In this document: positions 15,977 to 25,887 of the stretch, piece by piece
Numbering within the stretch: the stretch's first letter is position 1
Layout: each line of letters begins with the position of its first letter
From: Bacteroidales bacterium UBA1253
GTDB taxonomy: Bacteria; Bacteroidota; Bacteroidia; Bacteroidales; Paludibacteraceae
Direction: 5' to 3'
Assembly (NCBI GenBank): GCA_002308815.1
Contig: DBVX01000090.1
Location: 12,303-38,845, forward strand
DNA: 26,543 bases
Notes under the pieces: model-generated
The model's database searches: none
What the model saw: only the letters and a program-made list of their open reading frames with translations
Told to the model about the DNA's origin: nothing
Translations under genes and position numbers: made by a program

Positions 15977-16921
15977 TCAGACCGCGCGGGAGATGTGTAC
16001 GAGATGATGGGTGTACCGGCCGTCGGGATGGGCGGCATCGGCGGAATCCAAAGAGAGGATACCGTGGGCGTCTAGGTGCTCAATCTTGACACGTCCGGAA
16101 CAATGAATGACGTTGTTCTTGTCAAGCAGTATGCCCACGTGCGTGACATGTGGCGGCGCATCGGTGGTGGCAGGAAGCGGGACGCGCTCAATCTCGGTGG
16201 AGGAAGCAGGCGTATCCGCATCCAACTGCGCGGGATGGTCGAAGAAAAGCAGGTCGCCCGGCATGGCGTGCTCCAACGAATAGACAGGACTGACACGGCT
16301 GAACAAGTCATTCTTCGTGACGACCTGCGACAGGCTGTACTGCTCGGACGCATTGCGCGGGAGCGATATGCCGAAAAGCGAGCAGACAATCTGCGTGAAC
16401 CCCGAACAGTCCATTCCCATCGCGTTCTTTCCGCCCCACAGATACGGGGTATTGAGATAGAAACGGGTCGCCTGCATCAGGCTGTCAAGGGTCAAGGGCA
16501 GAGGATTGACCAGTACCGTAGAAGGATTGATGCGGAAACGCATTCCCATCAGCGCAAAGAATCCGTTGCTGTATGAGGGAAGCCTTGTCCCGACAGTCAG
16601 CGGAACGGTCTGTCCGTTTTTCTCACTGACAGCATGAGTCATCGGGCGGGCGATGCGGGGAATGAAACCGTTGTGCGCCTGCAAGGCGAGGGTCTCGTTG
16701 CTCTTGTGCCTCACCCAATCGTCATCGGACATAGGGGTCAGCATCTTGGTGTCCGCCCACCCCGTCTGTCCGTCCTGATGGAGGCGGATACGTGTCCACC
16801 TGCGCGCGTCCTCCAGCACATCCGCCGTCTCGGCGAAGAGCATCTGCGTGAGCATCTCCGAGGTCTCGGAAGGCTCCGCACGCAGCGGAATGACACTATG
16901 GAGCGCGACGACCCTTACCAT
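15977..16921 (-). CDS. SH3/NlpC-P60 family peptidoglycan peptidase
   Basis: The N-terminal part (1 to about 65) is an SH3b-like domain, with SVIPLRAEPSETSEMLTQ and the GQTGWAD turn. A second SH3-like part follows, then the NlpC/P60 papain-like domain from about 145. The nucleophile is Cys172 in MDCSGF, the active-site His is His261 in HVTHVGI, and the third polar residue is probably His273 in VIHCSG. Family members cut gamma-D-glutamyl-diamino acid bonds in murein stems. The sequence has no signal peptide at the chosen start, and about 25 extra residues (231-257, with SSTEIERVPLP) precede the His motif. Its ATG overlaps the nadB stop by seven bases (ATGGTAA), which fixes the start and implies coupled translation. 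It is the last gene of the gyrB transcription unit. Confidence 0.88.
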   Translation of the reverse strand: MVRVVALHSVIPLRAEPSETSEMLTQMLFAETADVLEDARRWTRIRLHQDGQTGWADTKMLTPMSDDDWVRHKSNETLALQAHNGFIPRIARPMTHAVSEKNGQTVPLTVGTRLPSYSNGFFALMGMRFRINPSTVLVNPLPLTLDSLMQATRFYLNTPYLWGGKNAMGMDCSGFTQIVCSLFGISLPRNASEQYSLSQVVTKNDLFSRVSPVYSLEHAMPGDLLFFDHPAQLDADTPASSTEIERVPLPATTDAPPHVTHVGILLDKNNVIHCSGRVKIEHLDAHGILSLDSADAAHPDGRYTHHLVHISRAV

Positions 16922-18516
16922 ACCTCTTTCGGGGGAGTCTGGTTCTGACGGGGATAATCGATGGTGTAATGCAAGCCGCGGCTCTCCTTGCGCTCCAATG
17001 CCTGTCGTGTAATGAGATAGCCGACGTTAATCATATTGCGCAGTTCGCAGATGTCCTTGGTGGGACGTACGCGCTTGAAGAGGTCCTCCGTTTCCTCGTA
17101 GAGCAGGTCGAGGCGCTCCCACGCGCGGTGCAGACGAAGGTCGCTCCGGACGATGCCGACATAGGCGGACATAATCTGCCCGACCTCCTTCTTGTCCTGC
17201 GAAATAAGCACCTTCTCCTCGTTGGACATGGTTCCCTCGTCGTTCCACGAGGGAATGCGGTCGTTGAAGTCGCAACCGGAGATGACTTGCAGGCTGTGTC
17301 TGGCGGCAACATCGGCATAGACGACCGCCTCAATCAGCGAATTGCTGGCAAGCCGGTTGCCGCCGTGCAAGCCCGTGCAACTGCACTCGCCGATGGCATA
17401 GAGACGGCGGATGGTGCTCTCGCCGTTGAGGTTCACCTTTATGCCGCCGCACATATAATGCGCGCAAGGGGCGACGGGGATATACTCCTTCGTAATGTCG
17501 ATGCCTATGCTCAGGCACTTCTGGTAGATATTGGGGAAATGACGGCGTGTCTGCCCGGCATCCTTGTGCGTCACATCCAAGCACACGTGGTCTATTCCGT
17601 GAATCTTCATCTCATTGTCGATGGCGCGCGCCACGATGTCACGCGGGGCAAGGCTCAGCCGCTCGTCGTACTTCTGCATGAACTCCTCGCCGTCAGGGAG
17701 CCGCAAGATGCCTCCGTATCCGCGCATCGCCTCCGTGATGAGGTAGGCGGGATGCGTCTCGCCGGAATGGAAGAGCGCCGTCGGATGGAACTGGACGAAC
17801 TCCATATCTTTAATTTGTCCGCGCGCGCGATGCACCATCGCAATGCCGTCGCCTGTGGCGATATTCGGATTGGTGGTCGAACTGTAGATAGCCCCCACCC
17901 CGCCCGTGGCTATGACGGTGATGCGGCTCAGGTAGGTGTCAATCTTCTGCGTGTCGGGATTGAGGATGTACGCGCCGTAGCACTCGATGTCGGGCGTATG
18001 GTGGGTTACAAGCTGCCCCAAATGGTGTTGGGTGATAATCTCCACGGCAAAATGGTTCTCGAGGACGGTGATGAAGGGATTATGACGCACCGCCTCCATC
18101 AGTCCGCGCTGAATCTCCGCACCCGTGTCATCGGCATGGTGCAGAATGCGGAACTCCGAGTGGCCTCCCTCGCGGTGGAGGTCATACTGTCCGTCCGCGT
18201 TGCGGTCGAAATTGACCCCCCAATGCACCAGTTCTGCTATCTGCGCGGGTGCGTTGCGGACCACCTGCTCGACCGCCGCCGGGTCACTGAGCCAGTCGCC
18301 CGCCACCATCGTGTCGTGGATATGCTTGTCGAAATCGTCCTTGAGCAGGTTGGTCACACTCGCCACGCCGCCCTGCGCCTTCGCCGTGTTCGCTTCGTCA
18401 AGGGAGGTCTTGCAGCAGATGGCTATGCGGTATTTCTGCTCACGCGCCACCTTGAGCGCCAGACTCATACCGGCTACGCCGCCGCCTATAATCAGATAAT
18501 CGTACTTTTCGGTCAT
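16915..18516 (-). CDS. nadB: L-aspartate oxidase
   Basis: This cytoplasmic FAD enzyme oxidises aspartate to iminoaspartate, the first step of de novo NAD synthesis. Residues 6-20 are the FAD-binding motif (YLIIGGGVAGMSLAL). TAKAQGGVAS, HREGGHSEFRILHHADDTG, the FAD/substrate segment EFVQFHPTAL, and PVAPCAHYMCGG with LHGGNRLASNSL are all diagnostic. The length of 533 residues is normal. NadB is related to succinate dehydrogenase SdhA, but the early HREGGHS region and operon position favour NadB. nadA and nadC are not in the window. It starts five bases after kdsD and overlaps the peptidase gene by seven. Confidence 0.95.
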   Translation of the reverse strand: MTEKYDYLIIGGGVAGMSLALKVAREQKYRIAICCKTSLDEANTAKAQGGVASVTNLLKDDFDKHIHDTMVAGDWLSDPAAVEQVVRNAPAQIAELVHWGVNFDRNADGQYDLHREGGHSEFRILHHADDTGAEIQRGLMEAVRHNPFITVLENHFAVEIITQHHLGQLVTHHTPDIECYGAYILNPDTQKIDTYLSRITVIATGGVGAIYSSTTNPNIATGDGIAMVHRARGQIKDMEFVQFHPTALFHSGETHPAYLITEAMRGYGGILRLPDGEEFMQKYDERLSLAPRDIVARAIDNEMKIHGIDHVCLDVTHKDAGQTRRHFPNIYQKCLSIGIDITKEYIPVAPCAHYMCGGIKVNLNGESTIRRLYAIGECSCTGLHGGNRLASNSLIEAVVYADVAARHSLQVISGCDFNDRIPSWNDEGTMSNEEKVLISQDKKEVGQIMSAYVGIVRSDLRLHRAWERLDLLYEETEDLFKRVRPTKDICELRNMINVGYLITRQALERKESRGLHYTIDYPRQNQTPPKEVW

Positions 18517-18521
18517 GATGT

Positions 18522-19475
18522 TTATGCAAAGTCGATGATATGGTGAATGGAGATGATGCCGATGATGGGTTCGGATTCCGGCGTGTCGGTGACCGCCAAC
18601 GTGGTGATGTTGTAACTGTCCATCACCGCCAGCGCGTCGCTCAACAGGGCGTTCTTGTCGATGTGCTTGTAGGACGGGGTCATGATGTCGCGCGCCGTGA
18701 TGTGCAAGTCGTCGTACTTCTGTATAGCGCGCCTGAGGTCGCCGTCCGTAATGATACCGATGCAGCGGCCGCTCTCATAGACCATCGTCATACCCAGATG
18801 CTTGTCGCTCATTTCGGCGACGAGTTCGCGGAAGGGCGTGTCGGTCTGCACACGAGGCACGGCGGTGGTCATGTGGTTGCTGACGCGGCCGAGCAGTTTG
18901 CGCCCCAATGCGCCGCCCGGGTGATAGACTGCGAAGTTCTCAGCCTTAAACTTTCTTTTTTCCATCAAGCAGACAATCAGCGCATCACCCATCAGTAGCG
19001 TAGCTGTGGTCGAAGTGGTCGGAGCCAGACCCAACGGGCAGGACTCCTTGTCCACATGAACTGACAACACCAGATCACACAGCTGGGCCAGTTTGGAGTG
19101 CGGGTCGCCCGTCATAGCAATCAGACGGCAACCGATGCTACGAAGCGGTGCCACCACATTGATAATCTCAGAAGTGGTGCCGCTGTTACTGACAAGCAAA
19201 GCGACGTCCTTGCTGTTGATCATTCCGAGATCGCCATGCACAGCTTCCGCAGCATTGACGAAGATGGCTTCTGTACCGGTGGATGCCAATGAGGAAGCAA
19301 TCTTATGACCAATAATGCCCGTCTTGCCGATTCCCATCACAACAATCTGTCCCTCGCATCTGTAGATTGTATCCACCACGCGCGCGAAACTGTCGTCTAT
19401 GCTCTCCGCCAGTTTCGACAATTCGGTTATCTCCTCGCGAAAGACCTCTTTCGCCCGTTCTGTATAGTTCGTCAT
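18522..19475 (-). CDS. kdsD: D-arabinose 5-phosphate isomerase (KpsF/GutQ family)
   Basis: This enzyme converts ribulose 5-phosphate to arabinose 5-phosphate, the first committed precursor of Kdo for LPS. The N-terminal SIS domain carries GIGKTGIIGHKIASSLASTG, AAEAVHGDLGM and LVSNSGTTSEI. HPGGALGRKLLG at about 190-200 leads into two CBS domains, with GIITDGDLRRAI in the first and GIISIHHI in the second. The length of 317 residues is close to E. coli KdsD (328). It starts two bases after the kdsA stop and ends five bases before nadB. Pairing with kdsA supports a Kdo role over sorbitol or capsule use. Confidence 0.94.
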   Translation of the reverse strand: MTNYTERAKEVFREEITELSKLAESIDDSFARVVDTIYRCEGQIVVMGIGKTGIIGHKIASSLASTGTEAIFVNAAEAVHGDLGMINSKDVALLVSNSGTTSEIINVVAPLRSIGCRLIAMTGDPHSKLAQLCDLVLSVHVDKESCPLGLAPTTSTTATLLMGDALIVCLMEKRKFKAENFAVYHPGGALGRKLLGRVSNHMTTAVPRVQTDTPFRELVAEMSDKHLGMTMVYESGRCIGIITDGDLRRAIQKYDDLHITARDIMTPSYKHIDKNALLSDALAVMDSYNITTLAVTDTPESEPIIGIISIHHIIDFA

Positions 19476-19477
19476 AG

Positions 19478-20245
19478 TTATAGAGAGTCCATTGTCTGCT
19501 GAAGACGTACGGCTTGCGTGAGTATATCCTGTATATCGGAAAGGCGCACCTGATTGGCGGCATCCGATATGGCACGGTCGGGATCGGGATGCACCTCAAG
19601 GAACAAGCCGTCGATACCTGTCGCTATGGCTGCGCGCATCAAATAAGGTACCAAGTCGCGATTACCGCCCGTAACGCCTGACTGCGAGGATGGCTGTTGT
19701 ACCGAATGGGTAGCATCGAACACCACCGGATAACCCAGTTTACGCATCTCCACCAATGATGTCATATCTACCACCAGTCTGCCATAGCCAAAGCAGGAAC
19801 CGCGTTCGGTGAGCCATATACGGGATGTCTGACCGCTGATTTTTTTTACCGCACCGCGCATATCCCATGGTGCCATAAACTGACCTTTCTTGATATTGAC
19901 GATACGCCCTGTGGCAGCCGCAGCCTGCAACAAGTCGGTCTGGCGCGAAAGAAAGGCGGGAATCTGCAGCACGTCGGCCACCTCGCTGACGGGTTGGCAT
20001 TGCCATGACTCGTGGACATCCGTGAGAATGGGCAGACCAAAACGTTCCTTTACCTCTTGAAGGATGCGCAAGCCCTCGTCCATACCTATACCGCGCGCCG
20101 AAGGGGACGTGCGGTTGGCCTTGTCGAACGACGACTTGAAATACAGAGGCAGACCCAGCGAGCCGCACACGCTCTGGAGCGTTTCGGCGGTACGGAAGAC
20201 AATCTCCCTGCTCTCAATGGCGCACGGCCCTGCAATCAGAAACAT
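19478..20245 (-). CDS. kdsA: 3-deoxy-8-phosphooctulonate (Kdo-8-P) synthase, metal-dependent type
   Basis: This enzyme condenses arabinose 5-phosphate with phosphoenolpyruvate to Kdo-8-phosphate. Its neighbour kdsD makes the first substrate. SSFDKANRTSPSARG, ILTDVHE and PAFLSRQTDLLQAA are hallmark segments. Cys8 in FLIAGPCAIES, with the His of FDATHSVQ, Glu of FLEVHPD and Asp of ISDAAN, matches the metal ligands of Aquifex KdsA. E. coli KdsA has Asn in place of this Cys. I chose the ATG at 20245, since the longer frame from 20326 would overlap the upstream gene. The result (255 residues) lacks the N-terminal strand present in most relatives, so a non-ATG start slightly upstream is possible. 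Confidence 0.94.
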   Translation of the reverse strand: MFLIAGPCAIESREIVFRTAETLQSVCGSLGLPLYFKSSFDKANRTSPSARGIGMDEGLRILQEVKERFGLPILTDVHESWQCQPVSEVADVLQIPAFLSRQTDLLQAAAATGRIVNIKKGQFMAPWDMRGAVKKISGQTSRIWLTERGSCFGYGRLVVDMTSLVEMRKLGYPVVFDATHSVQQPSSQSGVTGGNRDLVPYLMRAAIATGIDGLFLEVHPDPDRAISDAANQVRLSDIQDILTQAVRLQQTMDSL

Positions 20246-20264
20246 AATCCTGCGGAATGCCGTT

Positions 20265-21443
20265 TTACTGACGGAGGGCGGCGTTGCGCTGCGCCAGCGG
20301 CGAGTCGTCCACCGGATGATAGACACGCGCCCACTGCACTTTCAGTTTGCCTTCGCCGCCTTTCTCCTCTTTCGGCAGCCAGCTCTGTGCAAGGAAGAAC
20401 ATAGCCTCCTTGGGCAGGCAGTTCGGCATACGCAGCAACTCAAGGTTATTGACGTACCATATCAGTTCGGTCTTGGTCCAGCGGAACGAATAGACGTGGT
20501 AGAGCGAGCGCAGCACGCCCGTCAGATCCACCATCCGTGTCTCGCGTCCGTTCACATAACCCGCCTGATGGTGTTTGCCGTTATAGTGGTAGAGCGCCAC
20601 CATCGGGCTGCCCGGCTTGCCGGTGGTCAGACCGAAGAAATGGTGACCGATACCCTGCGTACGCACCTTCGCCATGAACAGACCGCCCTCCTGCGCAAAC
20701 GCCTCTCTGGTATTCATCACGTCGGAAGAATATTCAAACACCTGCTCGATGAAACCTTTCTTCTCGTCCCATGCCACCGCTTTTACGCTCGCCGCGCGGG
20801 TCTCGATGTCCATACGCCCCTCGGCGAAGAACGTGTTCATGCCCGCGTTGTACGCCTGGCGCTCGCTGGTGCGCGAGTGGCCGTCCTTCATGGCGCGATT
20901 GGCATAGCCGAACCCGGGTTTCCAATTCCTCGAAGAGGACATGTCGTCGTCAAACGCCGGACGGAACAACTCCGCCCAGTCGATTTTCTCCTTGCGCTGC
21001 GTGTAGTAGAACTTGATGTCGTCCAGTTTGCCCAGCTCCTTGAAGCGCTGCTCCATACGGTACTCCTCCGAGTGCTCCCAGCGCTTGGCGTCCGCCCACA
21101 GGGCGTTGCGGCGGCGGAAGTCCTCGGTGTTGATTTCAGCCTCTATCTTCCGGAGCTGCTCCTGCCCGGCCTCGCTGATGTTGCCGCTTTTCTTCAGACG
21201 CTCGTAAGAAGCCATCAGGCGGCCCTCGTCGGTGTCCTTGTACTTGCGCGACACAAGTTCGTTCTTGCGCGTCTTGAACTCACTGCTCTCCACGCGCTGC
21301 TTCAGGTCCTTGTACTCTGCCAGTTCGGGGGATTTCTCAATCTGACGGTAGCGTTTCACACGCTCCTGCATGTCGTAAACGGTTTTCTCGAACGCCTCGG
21401 TCGAGAGCATTTTGCCGGTTAGTCTGGCTGCGAATAGGTTCAT
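20265..21443 (-). CDS. Helical protein with degenerate GH16-like (concanavalin-type) domain
   Basis: The 392-residue product has no signal peptide. Residues 1-150 are charged and helical with loosely repeated units (SPELAEYKDLKQRVES, SEEYRMEQRFKELGKLDD). Residues about 155-377 look like a GH16/concanavalin-type beta-sandwich: DWAELFRPAFDDD, LFMAKVRTQG, YHVYSFRWTKTELIWYVNN and KVQWARVYHP are the usual strand segments. The GH16 catalytic signature EIDxE is missing; the expected place reads SPMVALYHY (279-287). I therefore expect a binding or structural protein rather than an active glycosidase. It lies 72 bases after the LOG gene and 19 bases before kdsA, in the same orientation. A role connected with envelope sugars is suggested only by context. 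Confidence 0.75.
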   Translation of the reverse strand: MNLFAARLTGKMLSTEAFEKTVYDMQERVKRYRQIEKSPELAEYKDLKQRVESSEFKTRKNELVSRKYKDTDEGRLMASYERLKKSGNISEAGQEQLRKIEAEINTEDFRRRNALWADAKRWEHSEEYRMEQRFKELGKLDDIKFYYTQRKEKIDWAELFRPAFDDDMSSSRNWKPGFGYANRAMKDGHSRTSERQAYNAGMNTFFAEGRMDIETRAASVKAVAWDEKKGFIEQVFEYSSDVMNTREAFAQEGGLFMAKVRTQGIGHHFFGLTTGKPGSPMVALYHYNGKHHQAGYVNGRETRMVDLTGVLRSLYHVYSFRWTKTELIWYVNNLELLRMPNCLPKEAMFFLAQSWLPKEEKGGEGKLKVQWARVYHPVDDSPLAQRNAALRQ

Positions 21444-21515
21444 ATCATTTACAATTTAAGCGTTTTCCTTTTGTCATTTGCCCTCACGGACGGCTTTTCT
21501 CCATACGTGTTCTTT

Positions 21516-22081
21516 TTACTTTCCGATTTCCGTGAAGACCTCCTCAAGCGTCTCTACAAAGACGGGGCGGTAGTTCTCCTGGTCGGGGATGAACCGCAGG
21601 CCGCGCATCCGCTCAATCTGCTGCCGGAGCGGCCCGTAGAAGCCCTTGTAGTCCAGCACGTACAGAGGTTTCTTGTGTTCGCCCACGATGGCACTGCTCG
21701 TCACGTCCATCATCTCGTCCAGCGTACCGTAACTGCCCGGCAGGCAGACAAAGCAGTCCGCCAGATCGCGCATCCGCTGTTTGCGTTCAGCCATTGTACC
21801 AATCACAAACAGCGTGTCGCAGTTCTCCGCTCTGCGTCCGGCTTGGATAATCCGGTTCGGCACAACGCCTATAATCCTGCCCCGCTCCGCCGGAGTTGTG
21901 TCATCCATACCGTCAATAGTCCGCCGGAAAGCATCGCTCACACGCGACATCAACCCGCCTGTCGCGCCGCCATAGACCAGACTGTGCCCGTTGCGAGCCA
22001 GCCATTCACCCAACCCGTCCCCCAGCCGGAGGTACTCTTCGGGGATACAGTCCTTGGCGGAGCAATAGACAGCTACGTGCA

Positions 22082-22082
<1 letters not shown>
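21516..22082 (-). CDS. LOG-family protein (nucleoside 5'-monophosphate phosphoribohydrolase-like)
   Basis: The 188-residue Rossmann-like protein begins with the LOG-family form MHVAVYCSAKD and has HSLVYGGATGGLMSRVSDA. The MAERKQRM segment corresponds to the conserved R of the family. The nucleotide-phosphate loop reads LPGSYGTLDEMMD, where PGGxGTxxE is usual, so one Gly is replaced by Ser. Relatives release the base from AMP or related nucleotides and were long misnamed lysine decarboxylases. Its ATG shares one base with the gyrB stop (TGATG), showing coupled translation. The fold is clear; activity and substrate are not known here. Confidence 0.88.
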
Positions 22083-24157
<2,075 letters not shown>

Positions 24158-24322
24158 TCATTATGGTGAATTTTAGAACAACCGCATAAAAAATCTGCAT
24201 ATTCGAACTGTACACAGTTTATAACGAAACCGTACAGACATGCAGAGAATAATACAGACACAAAGAGTTTCTGCCGTATCCGGATGCAGGATGCATGGTA
24301 TCCTTGTCATAACTGAATTTTA

Positions 24323-24354
24323 TTTGTACAGACAAAAAAAACATCCTACTTTTG
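24323..24354 (+). promoter_or_regulatory. Bacteroides-type promoter of the CoA-transferase gene
   Basis: TTTG at 24323-24326 and TACTTTTG at 24347-24354 are separated by 20 bases. The start would fall near 24361, leaving a 39-base leader before the ATG at 24400. A copy of TACAGACA (24327-24334) sits directly after the -33 element. Confidence 0.8.
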
Positions 24355-24399
24355 CCGTCCGAAAATCAGCGGAAAGCAATATAAAATATCATAACCATT

Positions 24400-25881
24400 A
24401 TGTCATTACCCTTTATGAGTGCCGCCGAGGCGGCGCAACTTGTACACAACGGCGACGTGGTCGGAATGGGCGGATTCACCCCCGCAGGCGCGCCGAAAGA
24501 GGTTCCCACAGCCATCGCCCATATGGCGCAGGCGATGCATGAGCGCGGAGAGGAGTTCAAGATAGGTATCTATACCGGCGCATCGACGGGCGACAGCTGC
24601 GACGGCGAACTTGCCCGCGCGCAGGCCATCTCTTTCCGCTCGCCCTACCAGTCGAGCAAGGACATGCGCACCGAACTCAACGCGCAGCACATCCACTATT
24701 TCGATATGCACCTCTCCGAACTGGCGCAGAACCTGCGTTACGGTTTCCTGCCGCGTCCGACTGTGGCGATTGTGGAGGCTTGTATCGTGAACGAACGCGG
24801 CGAGATTGTCCCCACCGCCGGTGTGGGTATCATCCCCACCATCTGCCGCCTTGCCGACAGAATCATTGTCGAACTGAACGAGGCGATGCCCCCTGTTATG
24901 CGCGGCATCCACGACATTTACGAACCTGCCGACCCGCCTATGCGCCGCGAGATTCCCGTCTATCACGTGGGCGACCGTATCGGCACTGACTGCGTGCGCG
25001 TTGATCCGAAGAAGATTGTGGCTGTGGTCCGCACCAACCGTCCCAACGAGGTGGGCAAATTCACCCCGTCGGACGAGACAACCGAGAAAATCGGAGCGAA
25101 CGTGGCGCAGTTCCTTGAGAACGAGATGCACGCCGGACGTATCCCCAAGCAGTTCCTTCCCATCCAGTCGGGCGTGGGCAACATTGCCAACGCCGTACTC
25201 GGCGCACTCGGTGAGAACAAACACATTCCTCCATTCACGATGTACACGGAGGTGATTCAGGATTCGGTGGTAGGTCTGATGAAAGAGGGTCGCGTGACAT
25301 TCGCAAGCGGCTGCTCGCTTACCATCGGAGCCGAGTTGCTTCAGGACATCATCGACCACATGGACTTCTTCCGCAGCCGCATTGTACTGCGTCCGCAGGA
25401 GATTAGCAACAACCCCGAAGTGGCTCGCCGTCTGGGTCTGATCACCATCAACACGGCTTTGGAGGCGGACATCTTCGGCAATATCAACTCGACGCATGTA
25501 TGCGGCACGAAGATGATGAACGGTATCGGCGGCAGCGGAGACTTCACCCGCAACGCCTATATCTCCATCTTTACCACTCCTTCGACAGCCAAGGGCGGTG
25601 CCATCTCGAGCATCGTGCCGATGGTCAGCCATCTGGATCACTCGGAACACAGCGTCAAAGTGCTGATTACCGAGCAAGGTATAGCCGACCTGCGCGGCAA
25701 GAGTCCCATCCAACGCGCGCACACCATTATCGACAACTGTGTCGCCCCCGAATACAAGGAAATGATGCGCGCCTATCTGGCTTCCGCCAAGACGGCTCAC
25801 ACGCCTCACAACCTGTCACTGGCACTCGCCATGCACGAGGAGTTCCTCCGCAGCGGCGATATGCGTAACACCAAGTTTTAA
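24400..25881 (+). CDS. Acetyl-CoA hydrolase/transferase family protein (succinate/acetate CoA-transferase)
   Basis: The 493-residue enzyme belongs to the class I CoA-transferases of the Cat1/AarC group, which move CoA between acetate and succinate or hydrolyse acetyl-CoA. The catalytic Glu is Glu284 in FTMYTEVIQDS. The CoA-loop QSGVGNIANAVLGAL (about 256-270) and the FASGCSLT, NGIGGSGDF and VKVLITEQGIADLRG segments are typical. In anaerobic Bacteroidota this enzyme can link acetate and succinate formation, but substrate preference cannot be read from sequence alone. It has its own promoter; rmlB follows after six bases and may be cotranscribed. Confidence 0.92.
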   Translation: MSLPFMSAAEAAQLVHNGDVVGMGGFTPAGAPKEVPTAIAHMAQAMHERGEEFKIGIYTGASTGDSCDGELARAQAISFRSPYQSSKDMRTELNAQHIHYFDMHLSELAQNLRYGFLPRPTVAIVEACIVNERGEIVPTAGVGIIPTICRLADRIIVELNEAMPPVMRGIHDIYEPADPPMRREIPVYHVGDRIGTDCVRVDPKKIVAVVRTNRPNEVGKFTPSDETTEKIGANVAQFLENEMHAGRIPKQFLPIQSGVGNIANAVLGALGENKHIPPFTMYTEVIQDSVVGLMKEGRVTFASGCSLTIGAELLQDIIDHMDFFRSRIVLRPQEISNNPEVARRLGLITINTALEADIFGNINSTHVCGTKMMNGIGGSGDFTRNAYISIFTTPSTAKGGAISSIVPMVSHLDHSEHSVKVLITEQGIADLRGKSPIQRAHTIIDNCVAPEYKEMMRAYLASAKTAHTPHNLSLALAMHEEFLRSGDMRNTKF

Positions 25882-25887
25882 GACACT

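Noticed and set aside
16969..18546. A 525-codon open frame on the plus strand across nadB
   Set aside because: It is the antisense shadow of a clearly recognised L-aspartate oxidase in GC-rich DNA. Its translation has no recognisable domain and runs past the gene into the promoterless joint with kdsD.
20064..21422. A 452-codon plus-strand frame opposite kdsA and the GH16-like gene
   Set aside because: It spans two good minus-strand genes and their joint, and its translation shows no domain.
24406..25809. A 467-codon open frame on the minus strand across the CoA-transferase gene
   Set aside because: It mirrors the real gene. The product is His/Arg-rich and resembles no protein, as expected of an antisense frame.
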